Assembly: GCF_001953885.1 (NCBI RefSeq)
Contig: NZ_MQUS01000016.1
Span: 68,898 to 132,897 of the forward strand
Source: Streptomyces sp. IMTB 2501
Lineage (GTDB): Bacteria > Actinomycetota > Actinomycetes > Streptomycetales > Streptomycetaceae
DNA: 64,000 nt
Direction: 5' to 3'
In this document: piece after piece, positions 35,367-42,765 of the stretch
Position numbering within the stretch: the first letter of the stretch is position 1
Layout: every line of letters begins with the position of its first letter
Notes under the pieces: generated by a model
Told to the model about the DNA's origin: nothing
The model's input: only the letters and a program-made list of their open reading frames with translations
Database searches by the model: none
Program-made: the position numbers and the translations under genes

Positions 35367-36164
35367 ATGACTTTGCTCGCGCATGACCGTTACTGTGACG
35401 AAATCGCCCAGCAGGTCGAGCAGTTGAGGGCCGTGGTGACGTCCGGCGCCGACCTCTCCGCGACCGTGCCGACCTGCCCGGACTGGTCGCTGGAGGATCT
35501 CGTACGGCATATGGGTGGCGCCCTGCGCTGGGTCGATGCCCTGGTGCGGAGCCGGGCGCAGGAGAACATCCCGCCCGAGCGGATCCCGCTGCACGGGGGG
35601 CCGGAGAAGCGGGGTGACGCGGCCGCTCTGGATCAGTGGCTGGCCGAGACCGGGGACCTGGTCGTCGGCGCGCTGCGCGAGGCCGGGCCGGACACCGAGG
35701 TGTGGGCCTGGGCCGGAGCGGCGAACGCGGGGTTCTGGGCGCGCCGGATGACCCATGAGATCACCGTGCACCGCGCCGACGCCACGCTCGCCGCCGGGCT
35801 GCCGTACGAGCTGGCACCGGACGTGGCCGCGGACGCGCTGGACGAGTGGCTCCAGCTCGTGGAGTGGGTGCAGCGGAACCTGCCGAAGGACCCGGCGCGG
35901 GACCTGAGCCGGCCGGGCAGCAGCATCCATCTGCACGCCACCGACACCGACCCGGCGCTGAACGCCGAGTGGCTGATCGAGCTGGGCGAGGAGGCGATCG
36001 CCTGGCGGCGCGGGCACGAGAAGGCCACGGTCGCCCTGCGGGGCCCGGTCGCCTCCGTGCTGCTCGCCTTCTACCGCAGGCTGTCCCTGGACAGCCCCGG
36101 GCTGGAGATCCTGGGCGAGCGGGAGCTGCTGGAGTTCTGGCTGGACCGGGCGAAGTTCGGCTGA
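35367..36164 (+). CDS. Mycothiol-dependent maleylpyruvate isomerase family protein
   Basis: A 265-residue protein of the DinB/MDMPI family (TIGR03083 type). The N-terminal metal-binding bundle contains VPTCPDWSLEDLVRHMG; metal ligands are expected at the conserved His residues, including the one in RRMTHEITVHRAD. Family members use mycothiol, but the substrate is unknown. It starts 23 bp after the ATPase gene and may be in its transcript. Confidence 0.78.
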   Translation: MTLLAHDRYCDEIAQQVEQLRAVVTSGADLSATVPTCPDWSLEDLVRHMGGALRWVDALVRSRAQENIPPERIPLHGGPEKRGDAAALDQWLAETGDLVVGALREAGPDTEVWAWAGAANAGFWARRMTHEITVHRADATLAAGLPYELAPDVAADALDEWLQLVEWVQRNLPKDPARDLSRPGSSIHLHATDTDPALNAEWLIELGEEAIAWRRGHEKATVALRGPVASVLLAFYRRLSLDSPGLEILGERELLEFWLDRAKFG

Positions 36165-36197
36165 GCCGAGCCCCTGCACGGTCGTACGGGCGTATGG

Positions 36198-36236
36198 CCG
36201 CGGCCCGTCCCCTGGGGATAGGAGGACGGGCCGCGG
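36198..36236. terminator. Bidirectional terminator between convergent genes
   Basis: CCGCGGCCCGTCC (36198-36210) pairs perfectly with GGACGGGCCGCGG (36224-36236), a 13-bp stem with a 13-nt loop, lying between the MDMPI-like gene and the LAETG gene. Confidence 0.8.
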
Positions 36237-36263
36237 TGGAGCTGTTGTTACCGGGGTGGGGTG

Positions 36264-36941
36264 TCAGCCGTTGCCGCGGGTCCCACGGCGGCGCATGCCC
36301 AGGAAGACCGCGCCACCGCCGACGACGACCAGCGCACCCGCGATGCCGGCGATCAGACCCGTGTTGGAGTTGGCACCGGTCTCGGCGAGGTTCGAGCTGC
36401 CGGCCGCCGGGGACGGCGCGTTGCTCGGCGCGGCGCTCGCCGGGGCGGAGCTGGACGCGGAGGCCGACGGGGTCGGGGACCCGGCCGGGGTGGACTTCGA
36501 CGGCGACGGCTTCGGGGAGGCCGGCGGGGTCGGGGTGGAGCTCTCGCATGCGGCGGCCGGAGTCGTCAGGCCGCCCGCGATGTCCTCGTCGACGTACGGG
36601 CTGGCCGTGACGTGGACGCGGTACGTCGCGTTCGGCTTCCACTTCTCAGAGAAGGTGACCGAGGTGCCCAGGACGGAGCCCTTGACCTCCTGCTCGCCGA
36701 TCTGCTTCTCGACCCCGCCGTTGTTCGTGCGGAACACGGTGATGGTGGCAGGGGTACCGGAGGCGTCGGTGTCGGTGACGACGATGACACCCTTGTCGCC
36801 GTTGCACTTGGCTTCGGCCTTGAACTCACTGATGTTGCACGCGAACGCGGAGCTGGACATACCCAGCACCACTGCGGCCGAGGCGGAGGCAACACCCAGA
36901 ATGCGCACGGAACGGCGTACGCTGCGGCGGGTTATGGACAC
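36264..36941 (-). CDS. LAETG-anchored cell-surface protein (sortase substrate)
   Basis: A 225-residue wall-anchored protein. A signal peptide ends near AFA, and a beta-rich domain of ~100 residues with three cysteines follows. Then comes a Ser/Pro/Ala linker, LAETG at 185-189, a hydrophobic helix and an RRRG tail. LAxTG is the motif used by class E sortases in Streptomyces. No sortase gene is in the window. It is expressed from a near-consensus promoter with a leader of about 90 nt. Confidence 0.85.
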   Translation of the reverse strand: MSITRRSVRRSVRILGVASASAAVVLGMSSSAFACNISEFKAEAKCNGDKGVIVVTDTDASGTPATITVFRTNNGGVEKQIGEQEVKGSVLGTSVTFSEKWKPNATYRVHVTASPYVDEDIAGGLTTPAAACESSTPTPPASPKPSPSKSTPAGSPTPSASASSSAPASAAPSNAPSPAAGSSNLAETGANSNTGLIAGIAGALVVVGGGAVFLGMRRRGTRGNG

Positions 36942-37036
36942 GTTTGTCCTTTACAGAGTGCATAACTGCGGGGGGTTTCAGGGGATTTGGGGCGACAGAT
37001 GAGGTGAGGTCCCAGCATCCCCAGGAGGCTCTCAGG

Positions 37037-37064
37037 TTTATAAGCGCTCCATAAGCAGTGTCAA
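37037..37064 (-). promoter_or_regulatory. Near-consensus vegetative promoter of the LAETG gene
   Basis: On the minus strand TTGACA (37059-37064) is followed after 16 bp by TATAAA (37037-37042). Such a complete match is rare in Streptomyces and points to strong HrdB-type transcription starting near 37030, about 90 bp before the start codon. Confidence 0.75.
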
Positions 37065-37109
37065 CGCATATGCCATCCATGGCCCTTGGCTTTACCCGCT
37101 TATTAATCA

Positions 37110-37595
37110 CCGGGACGTTTGATCGCGCCCGGATCCTGCTCGATCCGGTCAAGCGGGCGGGCAACCCCCGTGTCCAGTACGCCCCGTTGACCAGCGCCAT
37201 CGACTTCGGCTCTCCCGGGGCGTCGGCGAAGTACTTGGCGATGTGCGCGGCGAAGGCGTTGGGCGGCTCGTGGCCGTAGACCCAGGTGGGGATGCCCACC
37301 GACGCGCCGCCCCGAGGTCGGCGCGTACGCACCTCGAAGGCCGCGCGCCCAGTCGGTGGCGGACAGGCGGAACGAGGGCGCCTCGGCGAGGAGTTGGAGC
37401 GCGTTCTCCAGCATCCCTCGTCGAAGGGGGCGGCATCGCGCCGGGGCCGACGCCGGTGGCGATGGTGTGCCCGGCGCGGGACGGCTCACGGTCGAGCCGC
37501 GCTGCGCCGGCGTGGGCGGCCGTGCCGCGGTCCCCGGCGTGGCTGCCCATGACGCCCACCGACGGTGCGCCGACGAGGAGTTCGTCCGGCGTCAC
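37110..37595 (-). pseudogene. Decayed LOG-family (lysine-decarboxylase-like) Rossmann protein
   Basis: Three segments of one protein appear in three different minus frames. First TPDELLVGAPSVGVMGSHAGD (start 37595) continues to RAGHTIATGVGPG; then MLENALQLLAEAPSFR with ATDWARGL; then GGASVGIPTWVYGHEPPNAF through HIAKYFADA. The last segment jumps directly to PGEPKSMALVNGAYW, losing the central part with the family's PGGxGT loop. So there are at least two frameshifts and one internal deletion. LOG proteins are usually phosphoribohydrolases or relatives. Confidence 0.75.
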
Positions 37596-37617
37596 CGTCG
37601 GTCTTCGTCCGCTGGAA

Positions 37618-37725
37618 TCAGGCGCAGGCCCGCGCGTCCGGCGTCGCCTCGTAGCCCGCCGCCAGTGACTCGTACAGTTCGTCGGGCGTGCAGGTGAAGC
37701 CCCGGTACCTCAGAGCTCGGTCCGC
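37618..37725 (-). pseudogene. C-terminal fragment of an unidentified gene
   Basis: A minus frame ending at 37618 (RYRGFTCTPDELYESLAAGY and so on to RACA-stop) has strong G/C third-position bias, but no start codon or ribosome site precedes the ~35 codons. It lies between the decayed LOG gene and the VOC gene. It is probably a leftover of a deleted gene, or a small protein with an unusual start. Confidence 0.4.
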
Positions 37726-37756
37726 TCTGCGCAGTGGGGGCGTCTGGGGAGCGGGG

Positions 37757-38164
37757 TCAGCCCTGGATCGCGGACGGGTCCATCCACATGACCTCCCAGG
37801 TGTGGCCGTCGAGGTCGTCGAAGGCGCGGCCGTACATGAAGCCGTGGTCCTGGGTCTGGCCGGTGGCCGTGCCGCCCGCCGCGATCGCCCTGTCGACCAG
37901 CTCGTCCACCTTCTCGCGGCTCTCGGCACTCAGACAGACGAGCACCTCGCTGGTCGTGGTGGCGTCGGCGATCTCCTTCTTGGTGAAGGTCGAGTAGAAC
38001 GGCTTGGTGAGCAGCATCGCGACGATGGTGTCGCTGATCACCACGGAGGCGGCCTTCTCGTTGCTGAACTGCGGGTTGATCGCGTAGCCGAGTTCCGTGA
38101 AGAACTTCTTCGAGGCATCGAGGTCGTTCACGGGCAGGTTCACGAAGATCATCTGCTGGTACAT
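37757..38164 (-). CDS. VOC (glyoxalase/bleomycin resistance) superfamily protein
   Basis: A 135-residue vicinal-oxygen-chelate fold protein (MIFVNLPVNDLDASKKFFTELGY; C-terminal DLDGHTWEVMWMD). It belongs to the PhnB/YaeR-like extradiol dioxygenase-like group; the reaction is unknown. ATG 38164 follows an AGAGAC-type site. Single gene on the minus strand. Confidence 0.85.
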   Translation of the reverse strand: MYQQMIFVNLPVNDLDASKKFFTELGYAINPQFSNEKAASVVISDTIVAMLLTKPFYSTFTKKEIADATTTSEVLVCLSAESREKVDELVDRAIAAGGTATGQTQDHGFMYGRAFDDLDGHTWEVMWMDPSAIQG

Positions 38165-38260
38165 GAGGGTCTCTCCCGTGGTGATTCGTGCTGGGGTCAG
38201 CGTGTTCGGTGGGTAGACCGGGGGTCCCGGGAGAACTCATCGGCCGCCGGGAACTTTTTT

Positions 38261-38290
38261 CTCAGCGGATCTCAGCGGATCTCAGCGGTC
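38261..38290. repeat. Three 10-bp tandem repeats at the permease stop codon
   Basis: CTCAGCGGAT is repeated at 38261 and 38271, with CTCAGCGGTC at 38281. On the minus strand each copy reads CCGCTGAG, so the permease stop TGA is itself triplicated. Confidence 0.85.
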
Positions 38291-39715
38291 CACGGGGAGG
38301 GCCGACAGCGCGGCGACGACGACGGTGAGCGGGCCGAACAGCGCCAGCAGGGCCGCCGCGCGGAGGGCCGCGGCTGCCCGGAGTGTCCCGGCCGGGGCAC
38401 CGAGCCGGAGCAGCGCGGCGGTCGTGTCGGCCCGGCACTGGCGGGTCTCCACGGCCGCGGTGAGCACGGTGGCGACCGTGCAGCCGGTGACCAGCGTCGC
38501 GCCGAGGGTGGTCAGCGGGCCGAACGACGGTGCGGAGCCGGCGTACAGCGTGGTCATGGCGTAACCGGCGGACGTGACGGCGCTGACGACGCCCAGGGGG
38601 CGGCCGATGCGGGTGGCTTCCGTCATGAGGACCCGGCCGGCGAGGAGGCGGAGGGCGCCGGGGCGGGTGCACTGCAGGAAGCGGCCGCACAGGTGGGTGA
38701 GGCCGGGGGCGGCGAGGACCAGTCCGGCGGCGGTGACGAGCCAGCCGGTGAGTACGGCGACGTTCGAATGGTTGGCGTAGGACTGGACGGTGAGGCCGGT
38801 GGTGAGGAGAGCGATGCCCCAGGGGAGGCCGGCCGGTGCGTCATGGGAGGGCCGGCGGGTGACGTCGGTCCAGTCGGCGTCCGGGGGCGGGGGCTCGGGG
38901 TCGGATTCGCCGCGCGGCGCTTTCCCGTTGCCGTCCGTCTTTGAGCCGGGAGCCGCCCCGGTGGCACGACTGTCCGCGGACGGAAGGCTGTCCTGCCCGG
39001 CGTCCCCGGCCGCTCGCTCGTCGTCGCCTGCCGGCTCCCGGTCCGCTGCGGGCTCTCGGCCGGCCGCGGGCTTGCGGGCAGCCGCGGGCTTGCGGCCGGA
39101 GCGGGCGCCGAAGCGGCCGTAAGCTCCGAAGGTCTCCCGTGCCGACGGGTGCCCGTACGCACCGAAGCGGCCGTACATGCGCAGGACCGGGGTGGCGGGG
39201 CGGGGGTCTTTCGGGCGCAGAGCCATGGCCACGGTCGTCGAGGCGACGGCCGGGAGGAGACCCAGCAGGGTCATGGCCGCCGGGACGGGAAGGGGCTGGT
39301 CGGCCGCCAGGAAGTCCGCGGCCGCGCCGTCGAAGGGCATGCCCGTGAGGTCGCCGCGCAGATGGAGGAAGACCAGCAGGGCGAGCAGCGAGCCCAGGGT
39401 GCACGACAGGGCCGTGGTCAGCGCGGAGACCGCCATCAGACGCGCCGGACCGACGCCCACGGCGGACAGTCCGGGGCGCGGCCGGGTACCGGGGTCGGTG
39501 CGGGCGACGGCGAGCGCGAAGTACACCGTGGCGGCGAACGGCACCACGCACCAGGCGAGCCGCAGCGCGGCGGCGTCCGAGCGCTCCGGGTGGTGGAGGG
39601 CGTAGCCGAGGCAGGCCAGCATCAGGAAGCCGGTGCCGGCGGCCGCCGCGGCCACCAGCAGGCGGCGGAACTGGACGGCGGGCCTGGCTGCACGGGTCAG
39701 ACGGAGAGCGAGCAC
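38282..39715 (-). CDS. ABC transporter permease-like membrane protein
   Basis: A 477-residue polytopic protein. About four hydrophobic segments come first, then a ~150-residue hydrophilic Gly/Ala/Arg-rich insert with repeated FGAYGRFG and KPAAGREPAA units, then about five more transmembrane segments. The layout resembles FtsX-like permeases of unknown substrate. GTG 39715 overlaps the ATPase stop by 19 bp. The insert is low-complexity and probably cytosolic. Confidence 0.7.
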   Translation of the reverse strand: MLALRLTRAARPAVQFRRLLVAAAAAGTGFLMLACLGYALHHPERSDAAALRLAWCVVPFAATVYFALAVARTDPGTRPRPGLSAVGVGPARLMAVSALTTALSCTLGSLLALLVFLHLRGDLTGMPFDGAAADFLAADQPLPVPAAMTLLGLLPAVASTTVAMALRPKDPRPATPVLRMYGRFGAYGHPSARETFGAYGRFGARSGRKPAAARKPAAGREPAADREPAGDDERAAGDAGQDSLPSADSRATGAAPGSKTDGNGKAPRGESDPEPPPPDADWTDVTRRPSHDAPAGLPWGIALLTTGLTVQSYANHSNVAVLTGWLVTAAGLVLAAPGLTHLCGRFLQCTRPGALRLLAGRVLMTEATRIGRPLGVVSAVTSAGYAMTTLYAGSAPSFGPLTTLGATLVTGCTVATVLTAAVETRQCRADTTAALLRLGAPAGTLRAAAALRAAALLALFGPLTVVVAALSALPVDR

Positions 39716-40437
39716 GCGGCCCGGCCTTCCGTGCCGGGGGCGTCCGGCAGCAGCACGGTGCGCACACTGCGGCCGTCCAGCAGGCCCACGGCGCGGTCGG
39801 CGAGGGCGGCGGTCTCGGGGTCGAGCGAGGCGAGGACCATGGTGATGCCGTGCGAGCGGGCGGCCGAGATGAGCGTCCGCAGCACATGGGTGCGGTCGGT
39901 GCGGTGCAGCGGTGCCGTCGGCTCGTCGGCGAAGAGGACCATGGGGGCCGGAGCCAGGGCCCGGGCGATCGAGACGCGCTGGCGTTCGGCCTGGTGGAGG
40001 GCGTGCGGGCGGTTGCGGGCCTTGTCGCCGACGTCGAGTCGTTCCAGCCACTCCAGTGCGGCGACCTTGGCCCTGCGGCGGCCGGCGCCGCGCAGCATCA
40101 GCGGGAGCGCGACGTTCTCCCAGGCGTTCAGCTCGGGGACCAGGACCGGTGCGGGGTCGATCCAGCCGAAGCGGTCCCGGCGCAGCCGCTCGCGGCGCAT
40201 CGGGCCCAGGGTGTGCAGGGGCGTGCTGTTGAACCACACCTCGCCCTCGCGCACCGGCACCAGACCGGACAGACAGCGCAGCAGGGTCGTCTTCCCGCTG
40301 CCGCGCGGGCCGATGACGGCGAGGATCTCGCCCTCGCGTACGGCGAGCGAGACCCCGGCGAGTCCGGGCGACCCGTCGGGGTGCCTGAAGTGCAGCGCGC
40401 GTGCCCAGAGCACGTCGTTGTCCGGCGGGGCCTCCAT
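39697..40437 (-). CDS. ABC transporter ATP-binding protein with degenerate motifs
   Basis: A 246-residue ABC ATPase paired with the overlapping permease. Walker A GPRGSGKTT and Walker B VLFADEP are intact. The signature reads ALHQAERQR instead of LSGGQ, and the H-loop reads ASLDPE instead of THDPE, so the switch histidine is missing. ATP binding is likely but hydrolysis doubtful. ATG 40437 is preferred to the frame's first ATG at 40518, which would span a palindrome. Substrate unknown. Confidence 0.75.
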   Translation of the reverse strand: MEAPPDNDVLWARALHFRHPDGSPGLAGVSLAVREGEILAVIGPRGSGKTTLLRCLSGLVPVREGEVWFNSTPLHTLGPMRRERLRRDRFGWIDPAPVLVPELNAWENVALPLMLRGAGRRRAKVAALEWLERLDVGDKARNRPHALHQAERQRVSIARALAPAPMVLFADEPTAPLHRTDRTHVLRTLISAARSHGITMVLASLDPETAALADRAVGLLDGRSVRTVLLPDAPGTEGRAACSLSV

Positions 40438-40472
40438 GGTCGTACACCTCGGTTCTGATCCGCTATTCCCGT

Positions 40473-40500
40473 GTTTGTTCCCTCGTGCGGGGGAACGAAC
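40473..40500 (-). promoter_or_regulatory. Palindrome upstream of the ABC operon
   Basis: GTTTGTTCCC (40473-40482) and GGGAACGAAC (40491-40500) form a nearly perfect inverted repeat with an 8-bp spacer, 36 bp before the ATPase start. The spacing suits a dimeric repressor operator. Confidence 0.45.
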
Positions 40501-40559
40501 GCTGGGCTGATCGGTCACTGGAACGCTAGGCAGCCGTTACCGGAGGGCCGGACAGCACA

Positions 40560-40604
40560 CGGCCCCGGGCCGCCGTTCTCACTCGAACGGGGGCACCGGG
40601 GCCG
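40560..40604 (-). terminator. Terminator of the aminotransferase gene
   Basis: CGGCCCCGG (40560-40568) pairs with CCGGGGCCG (40596-40604), with inner CCGTTC/GAACGG pairing. It lies just past the aminotransferase stop on the minus strand. Confidence 0.7.
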
Positions 40605-40646
40605 ACGTTGATCATCCGGAAGGATCAAAGGATCATCCGAGCACGA

Positions 40647-42011
40647 TCAGAGCTTCGTCCACGCCTCCGTGAGGGTGGCGCGCAGGATCTGCTCGATCTC
40701 GTCGAAGGTCTCCTGGTTGGAGATCAGGGGCGGGGCGAGCTGGACGACCGGGTCGCCGCGGTCGTCGGCACGGCAGTACAGGCCGTTCTCGTAGAGCGCC
40801 TTGGAGAGGAAGCCGTACAGGACGCGCTCGGTCTCCTCGTCGTTGAAGGACTCCTTGGTGTTCTTGTCCTTCACCAGCTCGATGCCGTAGAAGAAGCCGT
40901 TGCCGCGGACGTCGCCGACGATCGGCAGGTCGTGCAGCTTCTGCAGCGTCTGCAGGAAGGCGCCCTCGTTGTCCAGTACGTGCTGGTTGATGTTCTCGCG
41001 CTCGAACAGGTCGAGGTTGGCGAGACCCACGGCCGCGGAGACCGGGTGACCACCGAAGGTGTAGCCGTGCAGGAAGGTGTTGTCGCCCTTGTAGAACGGC
41101 TCGGCGAGGCGGTCGGAGATGATGCAGGCGCCGATCGGGGAGTAACCCGAGGTCATGCCCTTGGCGCAGGTGATCATGTCCGGGACGTAGCCGAACTTGT
41201 CGCAGGCGAACATCGTGCCGAGGCGGCCGAAGGCGCAGATGACCTCGTCCGACACGAGCAGCACGTCGTACTGGTCGCAGATCTCGCGCACGCGCTGGAA
41301 GTAGCCGGGCGGCGGCGGGAAGCAGCCACCGGCGTTCTGCACCGGCTCCAGGAAGACCGCGGCGACGGTGTCCGGGCCCTCGAAGAGGATCTGCTGCTCG
41401 ATCTGGTCGGCGGCCCAGCGGCCGAAGGCCTCCGGGTCGTCGCCGAAGATCGGCGCACGGTAGATGTTGGTGTTCGGCACCTTGTGCGCGCCCGGGACGA
41501 GCGGCTCGAACGGCGCCTTCAGGCCGGGCAGACCCGTGATGGACAGGGCGCCCTGCGGGGTGCCGTGGTAGGCGACCGCACGTGAGATGACCTTGTGCTT
41601 GGTGGGCTTGCCGGTCAGCTTGAAGTACTGCTTGGCGAGCTTCCAGGCGGTCTCGACGGCCTCGCCGCCACCGGTGGTGAAGAAGACCTTGTTCAGGTCG
41701 CCCGGGGCGTAGTCGGCGAGGCGCTCGGCCAGCTCGACGGCCTTCGGGTGGGCGTAGGACCACACCGGGAAGAAGGCCAGCTCCTGGGCCTGCTTGAAGG
41801 CGGTCTCGGCGAGTTCCGTGCGGCCGTGACCGGCCTGGACCACGAACAGACCAGCGAGACCGTCGAGGTAGCGCTTGCCCTTGTCGTCGTAGATGTAGGT
41901 GCCCTCACCCCGGACGATGGTCGGGACCGGGGAGTTCTCGTACGAGGACATGCGGGTGAAGTGCATCCACAGGTGGTCGTACGCGGTGCGGCTGAGGTCC
42001 TTGGTGCTCAC
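40647..42011 (-). CDS. Class III aminotransferase (putrescine / omega-amino acid type)
   Basis: A 454-residue PLP-dependent class III aminotransferase. PLP lysine Lys284 (TCAKGMTSGY) and Asp255 (SDEV) are present. The gene lies in a putrescine group with an Lrp regulator, an aldehyde dehydrogenase and a polyamine-binding lipoprotein, so it probably converts putrescine to 4-aminobutanal. GTG 42011 directly follows a duplicated stop-start segment downstream of the lrp gene, with which it should be co-transcribed. Confidence 0.85.
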   Translation of the reverse strand: MSTKDLSRTAYDHLWMHFTRMSSYENSPVPTIVRGEGTYIYDDKGKRYLDGLAGLFVVQAGHGRTELAETAFKQAQELAFFPVWSYAHPKAVELAERLADYAPGDLNKVFFTTGGGEAVETAWKLAKQYFKLTGKPTKHKVISRAVAYHGTPQGALSITGLPGLKAPFEPLVPGAHKVPNTNIYRAPIFGDDPEAFGRWAADQIEQQILFEGPDTVAAVFLEPVQNAGGCFPPPPGYFQRVREICDQYDVLLVSDEVICAFGRLGTMFACDKFGYVPDMITCAKGMTSGYSPIGACIISDRLAEPFYKGDNTFLHGYTFGGHPVSAAVGLANLDLFERENINQHVLDNEGAFLQTLQKLHDLPIVGDVRGNGFFYGIELVKDKNTKESFNDEETERVLYGFLSKALYENGLYCRADDRGDPVVQLAPPLISNQETFDEIEQILRATLTEAWTKL

Positions 42012-42039
42012 GGTTATCGGGTCCTCACGGTTATCGGGT
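42007..42039. repeat. Tandem duplication spanning the lrp stop and aminotransferase start
   Basis: CTCACGGTTATCGGGT occurs at 42007-42022 and 42024-42039 (period 17). On the minus strand each copy contains TAACCGTGAG, i.e. a stop followed by a GTG. The upstream copy supplies the Lrp stop and the downstream copy the aminotransferase start. Confidence 0.85.
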
Positions 42040-42534
42040 TCCCCACATGTAGGTCTGCTTCTTGAGCTTCAGATAGACGAAGCTCTCGGTGGAGCGCACT
42101 CCGGGCAGGGACCGGATGCGTTTGTTGATGACGTCCAGCAGGTGGTCGTCGTCCTCGCAGACGATCTCGGCGAGGATGTCGAACGAGCCCGCGGTCATCA
42201 CCACGTACTCGACTTCCGACATGTCAGTCAGCGCGTCCGCGATCGACTCGACATCGCCCTCGACGTTGATCCCGACCATCGCCTGCCGGCGGAAGCCCAC
42301 GGTGAGCGGGTCCGTGACGGCGACGATCTGCATCACGCCCTGGTCCAGCAGCTTCTGGACGCGCTGGCGCACGGCCGCCTCCGACAGGCCGACGGCCTTG
42401 CCGATCGCGGCGTACGGCCTGCGGCCGTCCTCCTGGAGCTGCTGAATGATGGCGAGGGAGACGGCATCCAGCTGGGGGGTGCCGTTCCTGGACTCGCGGG
42501 ACGAGTCCCTCTGGTCTGCGCTTCGACTGGCCAC
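42031..42534 (-). CDS. Lrp/AsnC family transcriptional regulator
   Basis: A 167-residue Lrp-type regulator. The helix-turn-helix is DAVSLAIIQQL through GKAVGLSEAAVRQRVQKL, followed by a RAM (ACT-like) ligand domain. It is divergent from the aldehyde dehydrogenase and upstream of the aminotransferase, so it most likely controls both in response to an amino acid or polyamine. GTG 42534 is used; GTG 42549 is an alternative. The minus frame stays open much further upstream, but only as a shadow of the dehydrogenase. Confidence 0.88.
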   Translation of the reverse strand: MASRSADQRDSSRESRNGTPQLDAVSLAIIQQLQEDGRRPYAAIGKAVGLSEAAVRQRVQKLLDQGVMQIVAVTDPLTVGFRRQAMVGINVEGDVESIADALTDMSEVEYVVMTAGSFDILAEIVCEDDDHLLDVINKRIRSLPGVRSTESFVYLKLKKQTYMWGTR

Positions 42535-42610
42535 GGCCTCACTGTGCACGAGGTCTCGACAGTTTCGCAACCCCTCAGCGATGAAATTCGTTGTTTCAGG
42601 GATCAAGACT

Positions 42611-42623
42611 TGCGGATTTCGCA
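42611..42623. promoter_or_regulatory. Lrp-type operator candidate
   Basis: TGCG-N5-CGCA (42611-42623) with an AT-rich centre (GATTT) lies in the divergent region between lrp and the aldehyde dehydrogenase. The layout matches AsnC/Lrp sites, which have short GC arms around an AT core. Confidence 0.4.
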
Positions 42624-42765
42624 GAAGTGATGGCGGCGGGGGTGTTGAAAACGTGGCTCCGGCGACTAGGGTGAGGTGTCTCAGTGATTGGACAGCCCCG
42701 CGGTCCCGTGCGGGCTGACCACGCTGGACAGCTCGAACCCCCGAACCAGATTCAGGAGGCCGGCA

